Assembly (NCBI GenBank): GCA_016630955.3
Contig: CM049985.1
Span: 62,001-126,000, forward strand
Direction: 5' to 3'
DNA from: Didymella arachidicola
Taxonomy: Eukaryota > Ascomycota > Dothideomycetes > Pleosporales > Didymellaceae
DNA length: 64,000 nucleotides
Shown: positions 11,563 through 23,486 of the stretch, one piece after another
Numbering within the stretch: position 1 is the stretch's first letter
Layout of the letters: the number at the start of each line of letters is the position of its first letter
Notes under the pieces: model-generated
What the model saw: the letters and a program-made list of their open reading frames with translations, nothing else
What the model was told of the DNA's origin: nothing
Database searches by the model: none
Program-made: the position numbers and the translations under genes

Positions 11563-12574
11563 ATGCCACCAAAGAAGCGCACTGCAGCTGCCGCAAAGCC
11601 CTCGACCAGAAGTCACGCGAAGCGCCAAAAGGTCCCTGAACCTGCGATCGACAGCGAGAACGCTTCCATCGACATGTGAGAGCTCCAAACATTGGCCATG
11701 CAGCACCAAAGTTGACACTTCTAGCACCGCGCGTAATGCTACTCAATCTCCACTTCTGCGCCTACCCGCAGAGTTACGCCATAAGATCTGGGATCTTGCG
11801 TTTGGCGACGAGATCATCCAGGTCTGAACAAATGGAGATTTCGATCCCAATGGTCCGGAGTCGCGCTTTAAGGTGTATTACGATTTGCTCAAGCGAGTTG
11901 AGACGCACCCCAGATTGCACGTTGATCGCAGCTCGTTCAAGATGCCCCAGCTTGTGTGCAAACAATACTGGTCTGAAGTTTCTCAGATCTTCATTTCCTC
12001 TTGCACTTTTTACTTTCATCACTCGACCGAACTCTTCGATTTCGTCATCTCGGGCCACAACACCATGTCGCAAGTCCGGAAGGTGAAGGTTAGGGCCAAT
12101 CTATGCGCTTCAAGAGCACAGTGCCTCTCTACAGCCCGGAAGTTCTCAACTTCTACCACTGGAGAACTCAGGAGTCTGGAGGGCGTCAATTTGGATATTT
12201 CTTACTGGGAAGAGGTTAGTGGAGATATGACTTCGAACATCATGAGCAACTCAGCTTGGAACGAGGTCAAGTTGCCGGTCGTGATCCGAGGATTCTAGCA
12301 ACACAAATTGAAGGAGAAGCTCACCACGGTACACATCATAGACACGGAGGGCTGGGAGCGAGTCAACAGAGTTGTTGCCGCTGCCGATATTTGGGCCTTA
12401 CTGCTTGATCACCAACCTCTCCGAAGGGCTGCTCGGAGGAAAAGGGACACGTAAGTGTTGGGAGATAATACGGTGATGCTCTGATACAGCGAGAAAATTG
12501 CAAGTTCAGGGACTGGCATCTGCGGACAGAAGGAATTAATTCGTTGGGTACTCCAAAACGGGCAAGAGCTTTAG
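11563..12574 (+). pseudogene. broken DUF7730/2EXR-like gene (two in-frame stops)
   Basis: Exon 1 (11563-11675) encodes a Lys/Arg-rich start, MPPKKRTAAAAKPS. A 49-nt GT-AG intron leads to SPLLRLPAELRHKIWDLAFGDEII, the LP-x-ELR-x-(K/R)IW motif of a large fungal-expanded family (2EXR/DUF7730). The same frame then meets TGA at 11825 (about codon 72), continues as TNGDFDPNGPESRFKVYYDL through FYFHHSTELFDF, and meets TAG at 12296 (about codon 229). Beyond that it still reads sensibly (HKLKEKLTTVHIIDTEGWER). A possible second intron begins GTAAGT after GGACAC, and the frame closes at 12572-12574. Both stops are one C-to-T change from sense (CGA, CAG). Its members have no agreed function. A decayed copy is the simplest reading. 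Confidence 0.7.
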
Positions 12575-13171
12575 CAAATTACAGCAAGTTCTACGAACAT
12601 AAACGCAGCCTATACTGATATGAATCTTGAACTTTAATTTTCGTCTAGCCAGCTGATGTGCTGTGCAGCCCTCATGCTGATAACCATTCCTGCATCCGCG
12701 CTCGACTCCCCATCAACTACGGTCGCGCGCCAAGCCGGCATTGGCAAACTTGAGTAATGACTTGAACGCGAGTGCCAAAGCAACGACCTCTGGGGAGATG
12801 ATTCGTGTGATATATGAGGGTGTCAGTTCCTTTAAGTCCAGGATAGTACGTTGTTGTCCCATGCTTGTGATAAGACACGGTCAGTAACGCAGCATTTGAC
12901 AGCCAAGTGATAAACCTCAAGGACAACATCTAACATGCACAAAACGAACCGGTAGTACAAGTGAACATCGCGAATCATTCAAAAGAGGAAGAGGGGTATT
13001 GAATTAGTGTATGTACAACCATCACAAAAAAACTGGTATGCAGGGTAAAGTTCGACCGTATCACATATCTACCACGCCGCAGAAACGCCCGTCCCAATGA
13101 TTCCCTCCTTTTATACACGACAATACAGACGATGGCATATGTGAATTTAGACCAAGGCGAAAGGGAGAAGT
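12575..13171. other. intergenic, FZO1 3' side
   Basis: Between the broken gene and the end of the minus-strand mitofusin. No coding or RNA feature recognised; it should include the FZO1 terminator. Confidence 0.5.
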
Positions 13172-15965
13172 TCAGTGACTGGGCGCGAAGGCAGGAGGCG
13201 CGGCTTCGAGGTCGACACGCTGCACGGTCTGCTTGAGGTCGTTGCTCTTGCGGACGAGGTTGCCGAAGTACTTGTAGGCGACCTCGGCGTCGATTCTGGA
13301 CTTGGTGGTGTCCTCCTTCTTCTGCTGCAGTCTTTCGACGTTGCGCTGCAGGCCGATCCGAACGTCGTTTGCAGGGCTCTTGAGTGCGCGGCGGATCTCA
13401 GAGCTGATGCGGAGGGCGTTCTGGTGGGTGTAGTCGATGGCTGAGAGCTGTTGTGACAGCTTGGCGGCGAGTCGGTGGGGCAGGGATTTGGGGACTGAGG
13501 AAAGAACGTAGGATATGCCAATGGCAACTGCGTGAATGTTAGCCACCTGACTTTGGAAAGAAGAGCGGAATGGAAGACTTACGACCAGCGATAAGACCAG
13601 GAATCAATAGTCTCCTTATGTTGTTCGATCCCATGACCTTGGCAGCACCGAGGGCGCCATCAAGCCAGCCCACACCGCCGACGAGCCTGCCACCTACGAC
13701 ACCGGCTACTGTGACAGCCATGCTAGTACCTGCGACCTTCTCTTGACGTTCCCACAGGCTGGCAACGTCGAAGAAGTCCCACAGTTCGATATCGATATCC
13801 ACCTGACGTGCCAGAGCGTGCATTGACTTCCTGAACATGCGTTCAGGAAGGAACTTGACACCAGCATGAATGTCATCGCCAAGATGCAGAATACCCAAGT
13901 TCCTTATGCCGTTGTAGCCCTGGGCTGCCTGAGTCCGTGCATGCTCTTCGCAAAGACGAACTGTTTCTGAAACTTCGTGCAGCATCGAATCTCTCAGATC
14001 CTCGGCGTATTGGTAGGCAGACAACAGTCCAGGGTATTCGATGCCCATGTCTTGCTCTCCGACCCTCGCAATGCAGGTATTCAGGGTGTCGCGTGTGTGA
14101 CTGTACACCTCCGCTGTTGTGTCTTCGACGGTTCGCTCCACTTGTTCACCAGCTTCTGTGCGAGCTTTCTTCGATTGTTCGAACTCAGGTTCGAGTGCCT
14201 CGATCTCTTTTGTGACGCGCTCAAGCTCATCCTGCGCGACATTGCGATTGAATTGGGCGAGGCTGTGTAGGTCGCTGAGAACGTTGAGAAGATAGGTCTG
14301 AGCAGGGGCGAGCTTTGATCTCGCTCGCTTCTCCAAGACAAATCGTCGTAACGAGGCCTCGAGGTCACCGAAGTCGCGAATTTTCTCGGCTTCCTTGCCC
14401 TTGCCCTTTCGTTTGTCAGAGGGATCATCATCTCCGTCGTCGCCAGGCGGCGAGCTGCCGCTGGAGCCCATTGGGATAGCGTTACTTGAGACAAAATGCA
14501 CGAGCTCAGAGGACTCCTTGAATGTCGCTGGACTGAGGCCGGCAACCTGCTTCAGGATCATCTCTTGGCAACGACGCTGGTCGCGAATGACATCGAAGCC
14601 GTTCACGACCATGAACATATACGCCTTCTCGCGCGCGGCGCTGAAGATAAAATTCTTTGCTGACTCAGTAAAGTGGTTTGCCGCAGAGACGACAAATACC
14701 ACCACGTCAATCTCTTCTTGGCGGGCAAATACTGCTGTAGTCTTGAGAGAGTCCGCGTTGAGGCCCGGAGCATCGATCAGCGCAATGTCGACAACTCCGT
14801 TGTTCAAAATCGACTGGTCTACGTCGCGGATGTCTTGGATGTAGACCTTGCACTGAGACCAGCGATCCATGTCAATCACGATCTTCTCTAGATCCTTGAG
14901 GTCGAAGACTGTGTACGTGCTCTCGTTGTTGCGGTTGTAGACGGAGCCAATGGGAACAGCATGAACCTCCTCGACGCCGCCGTTCTCTTTGAAGTCGAGC
15001 ACCTCACAGAAGATGCTCGTGCAGGGCTGCTGATCCTCTGGTAGGACTTTTCTCCGTAGGAGAGCGTTGCAAAATGTGGACTTTCCTGCATTCAAATCTC
15101 CCGTTACCAGGACTTTACTCGAGGTGTCCTCGATGCGCTCCTTGATCGAGTACAGGTGGCGGATACTCTGCTGGATCTGCCCGTCAAGAAGAGATGCAAT
15201 TGAGTTCTTCTCTAGTGAGTGGACAAGATCGGTCTGTGTACGGCCTCCCATGCGCAACTCGAGCTTGAGGACCGAGAAGTCCTGGGCAAGCTGTGGTGTG
15301 ACAAGACGTGGCTCTTCTTTCGCTTTCCCGCCAGCAGCTGAGCTCGACTCTGCAATAGGGTCATCTCCTATCGACGTGCCTGCACGGCGGGGAGGTCGTG
15401 GTCGTTCGGGCGAGCGTATATGTGGTTCCAAGTCACCGATCGAGGACTGCGTGTGGTGAATACCAGGGCGGGGATCGCGACTCTGGGACGGCTTTCGCTC
15501 TTTCTGCACGGAGGGATATTGGGCGGGCCAAACGAGGTTTTTCTGTTGGAATTCCTTCAGAGCGTCGATGGTGCCGTGAATGGCGCGGCCCAGGGCGTTC
15601 TTGTTCTGGTTGTAGCGCAGCTGCAGGACGTGGCTGCGCTGTCTGTCGTGTTCTGAATTGCCAGAATCAGGGGGCAGAATCGATGTGGGAGACTCCGAGG
15701 GCCTGTCCTCGCCAATGTTAGAGTGCCAGCTTGGGAGGGAGCCCTGTCCGTCATGCATGCTGCCTCCGTACCCAGAATCATCGTCCAACATGGACACCAG
15801 GCGGGCGGCAGCCTCGGGTGTCGATCCAGAGCCGACCGTCATGTAGCCGGGGGCGCCAGGGATGCGTGGGACGAAGGGGTCGGGGGTGGAGGCATTGCGG
15901 CGACTTGACGACGAAGAAGACTCCTCCGGCGTGGAGGGGTCGTGGGCGCGTTGATCGTGATTCAT
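13172..15965 (-). CDS. FZO1: mitofusin, outer-membrane fusion GTPase
   Basis: Dynamin-related GTPase that tethers and fuses mitochondrial outer membranes. Exons 15965-13583 and 13527-13172, joined by a 55-nt GT-AG intron, give 912 aa; yeast Fzo1 is of similar size. The N-terminal ~230 residues are low-complexity (poly-Ser, Pro-rich), followed by a heptad-like region. The GTPase has P-loop GDLNAGKST at about 289-297, switch DIALIDAPGLNADS and the NGFD variant of the G4 motif, as in Fzo1 proteins. Coiled-coil segments follow (ELERVTKEIEALEPEFEQS). Two adjacent hydrophobic stretches at about 749-765 and 786-808 form the hairpin membrane anchor, and the last exon supplies the C-terminal heptad repeat. 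The start at MNHDQRAHD is the last ATG before the conserved body; an earlier in-frame ATG exists upstream in the open frame but falls in promoter-like sequence. Confidence 0.95.
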
Positions 15966-16556
15966 CGGGGTGCTGGTGTTGTGTGCGCAGTCCAGTGCGG
16001 GAGCATGTCGTGGCGACGGTGAGGTGAGGTGGTGCGGCGAGCAGCGGGTTGGGTGGAAATGAAAAGAATGTAGTAACGTGATTGATGATGCAGGAAAGCG
16101 TTGGCCAGGTGTGGCGCCCGAGCGCAGGTAAGAGCAGGGATCCTGGATTGGTCGGCTACTTATTGACACGTGCGAAATGCCGAGTCTTGTGCGTTTCCTC
16201 GAGACTGACTGGCTGTGGATGCACAGAGAATCTGGGCCTGAGCGGTGTGATTGTTTCAAGTCTCTATACACGCGCGACAAGCGCTCTTGTCAAGTAGGGT
16301 TCATTCAAGTGAGCTCGACTATCGCCCGAGGCTGCCGTAGCAGTAGCGTCATCGCCCAAGCCCTACCCGCTATCACGAACCCCAGCAGCTCCAAGTTCAC
16401 CACCACGCGCATTCACAACCCCGAATACCAACACAGTCGTCTTGACCTTGCATTTGCTCGGCAGTGCTTTCACTGGAGTTTGGTACTACAACAATCTCTA
16501 GCCGCGACGGCGCACACCCATCGTTCCATTACTCAACCCACCGCTGCCTAGCCAGC
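15966..16556. promoter_or_regulatory. divergent promoter, FZO1 / VPS2
   Basis: 591 bp between two divergent start codons. An ORF extends from FZO1 through much of it but its residues are unlike the conserved protein, so it is treated as leader and promoter. No clear TATA element. Confidence 0.55.
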
Positions 16557-17417
16557 ATGAATGTACGTATAACTAGCGCTAGTGATATGCAGTCATTGAC
16601 CTGCCCAGATCGTAGAATGGGCATTCGGAAAGCGTATGACGCCTGCGGAGCGTCTGCGCAAGCACCAGCGTGCGCTCGAGAAGACGCAGCGAGAACTCGA
16701 CCGTGAGCGCGTGAAGCTTGAGAACCAGGAGAAGAAGCTGGTTGCAGATATCAAGAAGAGCGCCAAGAATGGCCAAATGGGACCATTGCGCATACAGGCG
16801 AAGGACTTGGTGCGAACTAGAAGATATATCCAGAAGTTCTACCAGATGAGGACACAGCTGCAGGCCATCTCACTGAGGATACAGGTAGGTTGGGTGGACC
16901 CAATGTGCGGCAGCAGGGGACTGACAAAAGGCAGACTGTCCGCAGTAACGAACAGATGATGCAATCCATGAAGGGAGCCACCAGTACGTACGGGCAGAAG
17001 TTACCAGGGATCCATCTGACATTTCACAGCATTGCTTGGAAGCATGAACAGGCAGATGAATTTGCCGGCTCTGCAGCGCATTGCCATGGAGTTTGAGAAG
17101 GAAAACGACATCATGGACCAGCGACAGGAGATGATGGATGATGCCATCGACGATGCCACCGGCATGGAGGACGAAGAGGAAAGCGAAGACGTCGTGAACC
17201 AGGTCTTGGATGAAATAGGCATCGACCTTGGCCAAGCAGTCAGTTCCTCTTTCATACAGAAAGAGTCTCTACTGACAATGGACAGCTCGGAGAGACACCA
17301 AGTGGACTGCAGAAGACTGCAGTGCCTGAAAGTAGGGTAGCGCAAGCAGTTGGCGGAGGTGGTCCTGATCCAGATGACGATGACCTCCAGGCACGACTCG
17401 ACAGCCTTAAAAGATGA
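16557..17417 (+). CDS. VPS2: ESCRT-III subunit Vps2/CHMP2
   Basis: ESCRT-III component that, with Vps24 and Snf7, drives membrane scission at endosomes and recruits the Vps4 ATPase. Five exons: 16557-16562 (just ATG AAT), 16609-16884, 16935-16983, 17030-17238 and 17286-17417, giving 223 aa. The start MNIVEWAFGKRMTPAERLRKH is family-typical, followed by the basic helix 1 (RALEKTQRELDRERVKLE), MQSMKGATSTLLGSMNRQMNL, and the acidic MDDAIDD...EEESEDVVNQVLDEIG. The C-terminus ends with LQARLDSLKR, a MIM1 motif for binding the Vps4 MIT domain. All four introns are GT-AG and 46-50 nt. The six-base first exon and 49-base third exon need care in automatic models. Confidence 0.95.
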
Positions 17418-17787
17418 ATGAAGCATGTCCCCCTTCTTGAAATATCTCAAGCCATGCCTGGACTCACTGCATACATCTCCTTCGAACGGAGATGGGACTT
17501 GGCCAGTTTGCCGGCCGTCCTGAAGGCATTCGCGGTGGAATGTCTCATAACCATGTCTTCTAGAAACGAGGCTGCTGCTTTCATGCTATGTACCGCTCGA
17601 TGTGGCACCCCATCCGTCAGTGTTTCTCCGCGGCAGACTAGGGATTTAGTTACATGAACCAAAATCTAGAATATCCCTGCATTCTCCACACCCATTGAAC
17701 CGGCAAATCCAGACTGCTGATCATCAGTAACTCCATGCACCCAAAACGAGACCACATGAGGCTTGCGGGCTGCGTGCGCCGGGAATG

Positions 17788-18563
17788 CAGCAAGTCACAA
17801 GACCTAGAGCTGCCTCAGGGCAGCCCTGCGCTGAAGCCGTTCAGCCACGCAGTCAGCTCTGCACATTTGTAAGGCACCAGCGGGGTAATTAGGGGAGCAG
17901 CTGTCAGGATACCTTGCAACAGAGCGCCTTCGAGCCTCGTCCCCGCACTTCCCTGAAGACACAAGGCAGTGCACACGCACGCAAGCACAGCCCACGCTGT
18001 TCTTCTACCTGCGCAGTCCTTCAACACGCTATTCCTAGACCCTGTCCGTGTCGATATCTATCCACTTTCTTAAACCTCCTGTGCAGCACCATCTCGCGCT
18101 CTTCCTTGTCCGGTAACGCCGACGTCATTTCAAGCACGGCGCCTAACACCAGCGATCACCATAGTCGCACGCAACAAGACCACATATCCCTTTCCATTCG
18201 CAACCTCACCGTCCGCACGCGTATCTGGCCCTGCATTCACGTTTCGACCCCCAGCGCATACCGTACGTGTACCTGGCCAGTTGTCTACATATTTCGACGC
18301 ACGGACGCGTTCCGATTGCCCCTCTTTGCCCTGCCCTGCGTGTTTGTTCGCTTGAGGAGAGCTCGCGCTGATATCTAGGATTCCACGCAGGTCATTGACG
18401 TCACATTGGTACGCGTCCAGTCAGTTCGCCAACCTCGTCAAAATCGCCGCGTGAAGCAGGTTGAAATATCTGCCACCCAGTCACAGAGCGCTGCCGCGAA
18501 TCCTTCAACCTGGCAGGTAATAAGCGCCGCAGCTTTTCCGGTAACGGAGGCTTGCTGAATCGC
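17788..18563 (+). promoter_or_regulatory. ATG-free leader/promoter of PTC1 with CTG in good context
   Basis: No ATG occurs on the plus strand over 776 nt before the first PTC1 ATG at 18564. The region is C/T-rich, as fungal leaders often are. In the PTC1 frame, 33 codons between a TGA (18462) and the ATG are open and encode a basic stretch ending RRSFSGNGGLLNR. A CTG at 18510 lies in this frame with A at -3 and G at +4. The ATG itself has C at -3 and T at +4, a weak context. The 17418-17787 part, after VPS2, holds nothing recognised. Confidence 0.6.
18396..18403. promoter_or_regulatory. CRE-like palindrome TGACGTCA
   Basis: An exact eight-base match to the CREB/ATF bZIP site, 161 bp before the PTC1 ATG. 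About one such match is expected by chance in a window this size, so function is only suggested by its place in a leader or promoter. Confidence 0.35.
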
Positions 18564-20248
18564 ATGTTCGGCACCTCCCCTGGAAAAGACGACGAACTTG
18601 CTGTGAACGACGGCCCTGCGGTGAACGACTCTCGAGGACCTGCGCCAGCTGCTTCTACAAACGACTCCACTATGGGAGGCTCCGGCAATGGACTTGACCG
18701 CAAAGCTAGCGATGCCTCGAACCCTAACACGGAGAAGAAGAGGCGGAGTAGCGGCGTGTCGCGTGCGAGGGATATGTTCTCGAGCGCAAAGCAGTCGTTG
18801 CACCTGAGTCCAAACCCCAACGCCGCCCCTCCGCCTGGTCCTTCGCCTGGAAAAGCCGAGACACCCATTCAGAAGCTAGGAAAATCTGACGCTGCGCTGA
18901 GCGTCCCTCAAGGCTCGCTCAATAACTCAGCCGGCGAGTCCGCGCCCACACCGCGTTCAACGTTTCGAGTTGGTGTAACAGAAGACAAGAACAAGAAGTG
19001 CAGACGGACGATGGAGGATACACATGCATACCTGTACAATTTCTTGAGCACACCTGCACCATCTTTTGGCGCTGAAAAGAGAGGCTCGACGTCTGACACG
19101 GGCTCTGTCCAGTCTGATGTCACGAACCAGCAGGTGGCCGAAACTGATAACGGATACTTTGCTATTTTTGATGGCCACGCCGGCACTTTCGCGGCCGACT
19201 GGTGTGGAAAGAAGCTTCACTTGATTTTGGAAGAGACCATCAAGAAGAACCCCAACACTCCCATCCCAGAACTCCTTGATCAGACCTTTACGAGAGTGGA
19301 CAACGAACTCGAGAGGCTGCCCCTCAAGAACAGTGGGTGCACTGCAGTGACGGCAGTGTTGAGGTGGGAGGACCGCGTGCCCAACGCTCAGTCGTCGACT
19401 GGATCTGTTCTCTTTGCTCCTGCTGCGGCATCAGCGATCAAGAATGAGGCTGGTGAGACCGTGCAGGTGGAAGCTGCAGAGGCACACGCAGTTGCAGACC
19501 GGCTACAAGGCGAAGCGAGTCGTCAGCGGGTATTGTACACGGCGAACGTCGGTGACGCACGTATCGTCCTCTGCAGAAACGGCCGAGCTCTCCGCCTCTC
19601 TTACGACCACAAGGGTAGCGACGAGAACGAGGGGCGCCGTGTGGCCAGCGCCGGTGGATTGATCCTCAACAACCGCGTTAACGGCGTACTTGCTGTCACG
19701 CGAGCCCTTGGAGATGCCTATATGAAGGACCTGGTCACCGGCCACCCTTACACTACGGAGACTGTAATTCAAGCAGACCAGGATGAGTTCTTGATACTTG
19801 CTTGCGATGGTGTAAGTAAGATGTCGGCGAAACACATGACCAGTAAGCTAACCAGCACAAGCTCTGGGATGTGTGCTCTGACCAGGAAGCCGTGGATCTT
19901 ATTCGGCAAATTCAGGATCCACAAGAAGCGTCCAAGAAGCTCGTTGACCACGCTTTGGCTCGCTTCTCCACGGACAACTTGTCTTGCATGGTGGTCCGTT
20001 TCGACAACAAGGCTGTGAGGCAGCGCAAGAACGAAGGCACCATCGGCGTCGAAGGTGACGCACTGACGGCGAGAGGCAATGTCACAGAAGCCGAGGCCAT
20101 TGTTGCCCAGGCAAGGAAAACGATTGGCAACCCAGAGCAGTCGGTGGAGAGTGCCGCAGCCAAGATTATTCAAGAAGAAGAGGAGAAGGAGCCAGGGCCT
20201 GAGCTGGACCTTGAAGCAGCGAAGGCAGCACAGAAGAACCCTGCTTAG
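18564..20248 (+). CDS. PTC1: PP2C-family Ser/Thr phosphatase, Ptc1-type
   Basis: Mn/Mg-dependent phosphatase; yeast Ptc1 dampens the HOG and cell-wall MAP kinase pathways. Exons 18564-19811 and 19862-20248, joined by a 50-nt GT-AG intron, give 544 aa, nearly twice yeast Ptc1. The extra length is a Ser/Pro/Asn-rich N-terminal ~130 residues (KKRRSSGVSRARDMFSS) and a Glu/Ala-rich tail. The catalytic domain starts at FRVGVTEDKNKKCRRTMEDT, with metal ligands in RTMEDTHAY (about 149-155), FDGHAG (D203), TANVGDARIVL, AVTRALGD and the splice-joined LACDGLWDV, then STDNLSCMVV. An insertion after AVLRWEDR carries low-complexity Ala-rich sequence. The ATG chosen is the first available, but a CTG 54 nt upstream could extend the protein by 18 residues. 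Confidence 0.93.
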
Positions 20249-20636
20249 ATTTTGCAGGCACTCAACATCTGCGGAGGGGCGGCACATTTGTGGTTTTTTG
20301 GCATCAGTCGTGCCTGGGTTTCACCTCCTCGGTCTATTTCAAGTATGCATGTTCCCAGATTTTGACTGTACGAAGCCAGGCGTTCCTGGCAGAAGAATCG
20401 AATCACTCTCATGTTAGCCAATATGATCACTCACTATGTGACTGGGATGCCCCGCATTGAGAGGTCCGTGCCAGACGGGCGACGACATCGTTGTTTGCAG
20501 ACTCCGGAGCTTCGCCGCGTTCCCCACGATCAAGGCGCACGCTCGACCCACCTCTGGACTACCGACGCTACGCCTGCGAGCTGCACACATCCCTCCATGC
20601 GGCTCTGGCTCGAACTTTGCGAGCATCGCAGCAATC
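20249..20636. other. intergenic, PTC1 to SNF4
   Basis: 388 bp holding the PTC1 3' UTR and the SNF4 promoter. No distinctive element recognised. Confidence 0.5.
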
Positions 20637-21961
20637 ATGTCGGGCGACACAGAAGCCCCCCCTAACGATGCCCGCCCGACCTTTGTCTCACCGCGCACGC
20701 TGCTGGAGCAGGCGCGCCCGATTCTGCCATCGCGCACATTCACCGCACTCGACCGCGAGCAGCTAGATGGCCTGGTACGGCACTGAGCAGCACAGAGGGG
20801 CGTGTTTACTGAGGCTGACGCTGACATCCCCAGCGCACGATTCGCGCCTTCCTCAAGGCCAGGACGAGCTATGACGTCCTCCCTATCAGCTACCGCCTTA
20901 TAATCCTCGACACCGCCCTGCGCGTGCAGAAGAGCCTGAACATCCTCACCCAGAATGGTACGGCGCGCAACAACGAGTGCGGCACTGGCATTAGCACTGG
21001 TAACTAACAACCCTAGGCATCGTCTCCGCGCCGTTATGGGACTCCAAGTCTTCCACCTTCGCCGGTCTCCTGACCACCGCCGACTACATCAACGTCATCC
21101 AGTACTATTGGCAGAATCCTGACGCCCTGCAAAAGGTCGACAAGTTTCGCCTGAGCAGCCTGCGAGGTACGTGATAACCCCCTCCACCACCCCCAGCTCT
21201 CGCTAAGTCCAGCAGAAATCGAAAAGGCCCTCGGCGTCAAGCCCATAGAGACAATATCCTGCCACCCTGACAAGCCCGTCTACGAAGCATGTCGCAAAAT
21301 GCTCGAGTCCCGCGCCCGCCGTATCCCTGTTGTCGACATCGACGACGAGACCAAGCGCACCATGGTCGTCTCTGTCATCACCCAGTACCGCATCCTCAAG
21401 TTCATTGCTGTCAACGTGAAGGAAACGCAGAAGCTGCGCAAGCCGTTGAGAGAGATGAACGTCGGCACATACAAGGATATTGCGACGTGCTACATGGACA
21501 CGCCTGTTATGGATGTCATCCATATGCTGGTCAAGAAGAACATCAGTAGTGTGCCGATTGTGGATAAGCAGAGTATGTTGGGCTTCATCGAAAGTACCGA
21601 GGATGGAGGCTAACCAGAACAGACACAGTGCTGAACGTCTTCGAATCGGTCGACGTGATCGCCTTGATCAAGGGTGGCTCCTACGATGATCTGAACCTTA
21701 CAGTCGGCGATGCCTTGCTGAAACGCTCAGCTGTACGTCCGCTTTTCCCCATGCTTTGTATGAGTTGCTAACACCTCGCAGGACTTCCCCGGCATCTTCA
21801 CATGTTCAGTCCAGGACAGCATGTCGACAATCTACGACACAATACGCAAATCGCGAGTGCATCGATTCATCGTCATCGACGAGGACTACAAGCTCAGGGG
21901 CGTACTGACACTCAGCGACGTGCTCGAATTCACACTGCTCGAAGGCGTGGACGACGAATAG
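20637..21961 (+). CDS. SNF4: AMPK gamma subunit
   Basis: Regulatory subunit of the Snf1/AMPK energy-sensing kinase; its CBS pairs bind adenine nucleotides. Six exons: 20637-20774, 20834-20957, 21017-21166, 21216-21572, 21623-21732 and 21782-21961, giving 352 aa. The N-terminus is LP-rich linker, then RTIRAFLKARTSYDVLP begins CBS1. Four CBS motifs follow, with ADYINVIQYYWQNPDAL, SRARRIPVVDIDDETKRTMV, VKKNISSVPIVDKQNTVLNV and SRVHRFIVIDEDYKLRGVLTLSD. All five introns are 48-60 nt and GT-AG. Intron 3 ends in a tandem CAGCAG; the downstream AG gives LREIEKAL, while the upstream one would insert one Ala. No disruption seen. Confidence 0.95.
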
Positions 21962-23486
21962 TATCGCGACGTTCCAGGACCTGACAACGCACCCATTCAG
22001 CGCAGAAAGCTATACTGGGATGGGAAGATCACCGATTGAGTGACTGAAGTAGTAGCGGTGCATGTACGCTAAAGCAGGTGCATTACCGGCATGATACGGC
22101 GCATTGGATTGGGAAGGTGGGAATTGCTCATATATCCAGCGGAGGCGCGGTTGTTTCTTTCCTATGGTCTCAGCATATAGACACTAACTATTTGTTATCA
22201 TTGAAGCTCCTTGGATGTGTGGAGAGATGGCTCACAGTTTGCAGTGTTCATGGCGCTCCTTGACGCAGCCTCTGCCTTTCCAGCGTGGGCCGGTAACATC
22301 CCGCTCATTCAGCACCTTGGGAGCCGTCCTGACATGCACTTGTTCCAGTGGTGAAATCCATCTCCAGTATAGTTGCTGCATGCAATTTGACCAATCCTGA
22401 AGTAGTACTCGTATCGACTGGCAACTGACGTGAGATGCTGACGGCAATGCTTACCAGAACACCTGAAGAATTCAAGAAGCCGCAGTTCGCAGTGCAGGCG
22501 ACGTGTAGACATGATTTTGCCCAATCTAACCCAGGGCTCAGAAAATGCAAGATCTATTCTACTTCTCTCATCATCAGCAGCAGCTTTCTACAACCCTGCA
22601 GCCTCGTCAGTATCCACACTCAAGACGTATCGACGGTGATATACCTCTAGCCGTATACAGACTCCTGAAACGACAAGTCCAAAGAAACGCCATGGGATCT
22701 CAATAAGGGCGTAGGTGCAGAGTGAAAGCATGAGACGTTTTGAAGATCAGTCACGTACTGACGCTATTCAAGAAGCAAGTCCGCGAGAAAGACGGCGCAA
22801 CAGTGGCGGCAACCCCAACGGAAGACCGTTTTTTACCACTGGGTACGTCTTTATACGACTTCGTGAAAACATTAGCACTGATACTGCAAGTCCCTACTAT
22901 CGCATCATGAACACTTTCATCGACGACGTGGCAGACAGACCACGCACGGAGATCATGAGCGCACTATCTGTCCCCCGCGAGCCATTTCAATCTGGTATCG
23001 ACGCAGACTCGGGGGGATCTGCACGGATTACATAAAGATGTCGATTTGGTGTTTGATCGGAATGTAAGTCTGGTTGCAGATGAGTATGTTGAGTGATTGG
23101 TGTTTGAAGGGTATTTCAAGTGTAACTCGAGCGGAGATTTTTGGTACAGATCTATATTCGACAACGGCGGTGGGAAAATGGACGGAGGGGGACATGTAAC
23201 TGTGCTTTCATCTTTGCAATGATAGTCGACTACTTTACTAGGAGTGGTCAGGGGATTAGATGTGATCTGTCGAGTGCAAAAGGCGGCCATGCGTTATTCG
23301 AGTATCATGATATTGAAGTGTGTGACTACAGTGATAATCCTGATCCCAAAAACATCACCATAAACGGATAGGAACCTTATCTTCGCAAAGCCGATACATA
23401 CGATTGATCATATATACTGCCTCGCATTCCACCTCACCTTACCACGCTATTCAAACGATGGCTAGTCTCGCATCTCGCACGCACAA
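21962..23486. other. gene-poor interval
   Basis: 1.5 kb without a firm gene. A 106-codon frame at 22715-23035 (RRRNSGGNPNGRPFFTTGYV) is the only one that looks faintly protein-like, but it has no recognisable domain and its first codon is not ATG. The rest reads as non-coding. Confidence 0.5.

Noticed and set aside
13539..16280. Open frame extending about 105 codons upstream of the FZO1 start
   Set aside because: The extra residues are His/Ser/Arg-rich without pattern and would take up more than half of the divergent promoter shared with VPS2. The ATG giving MNHDQRAHD is preferred.
22715..23035. 106-codon frame with a possible 48-nt intron (donor GTACGT)
   Set aside because: The frame does not begin with ATG, splicing leads to an early stop, and no domain is visible.
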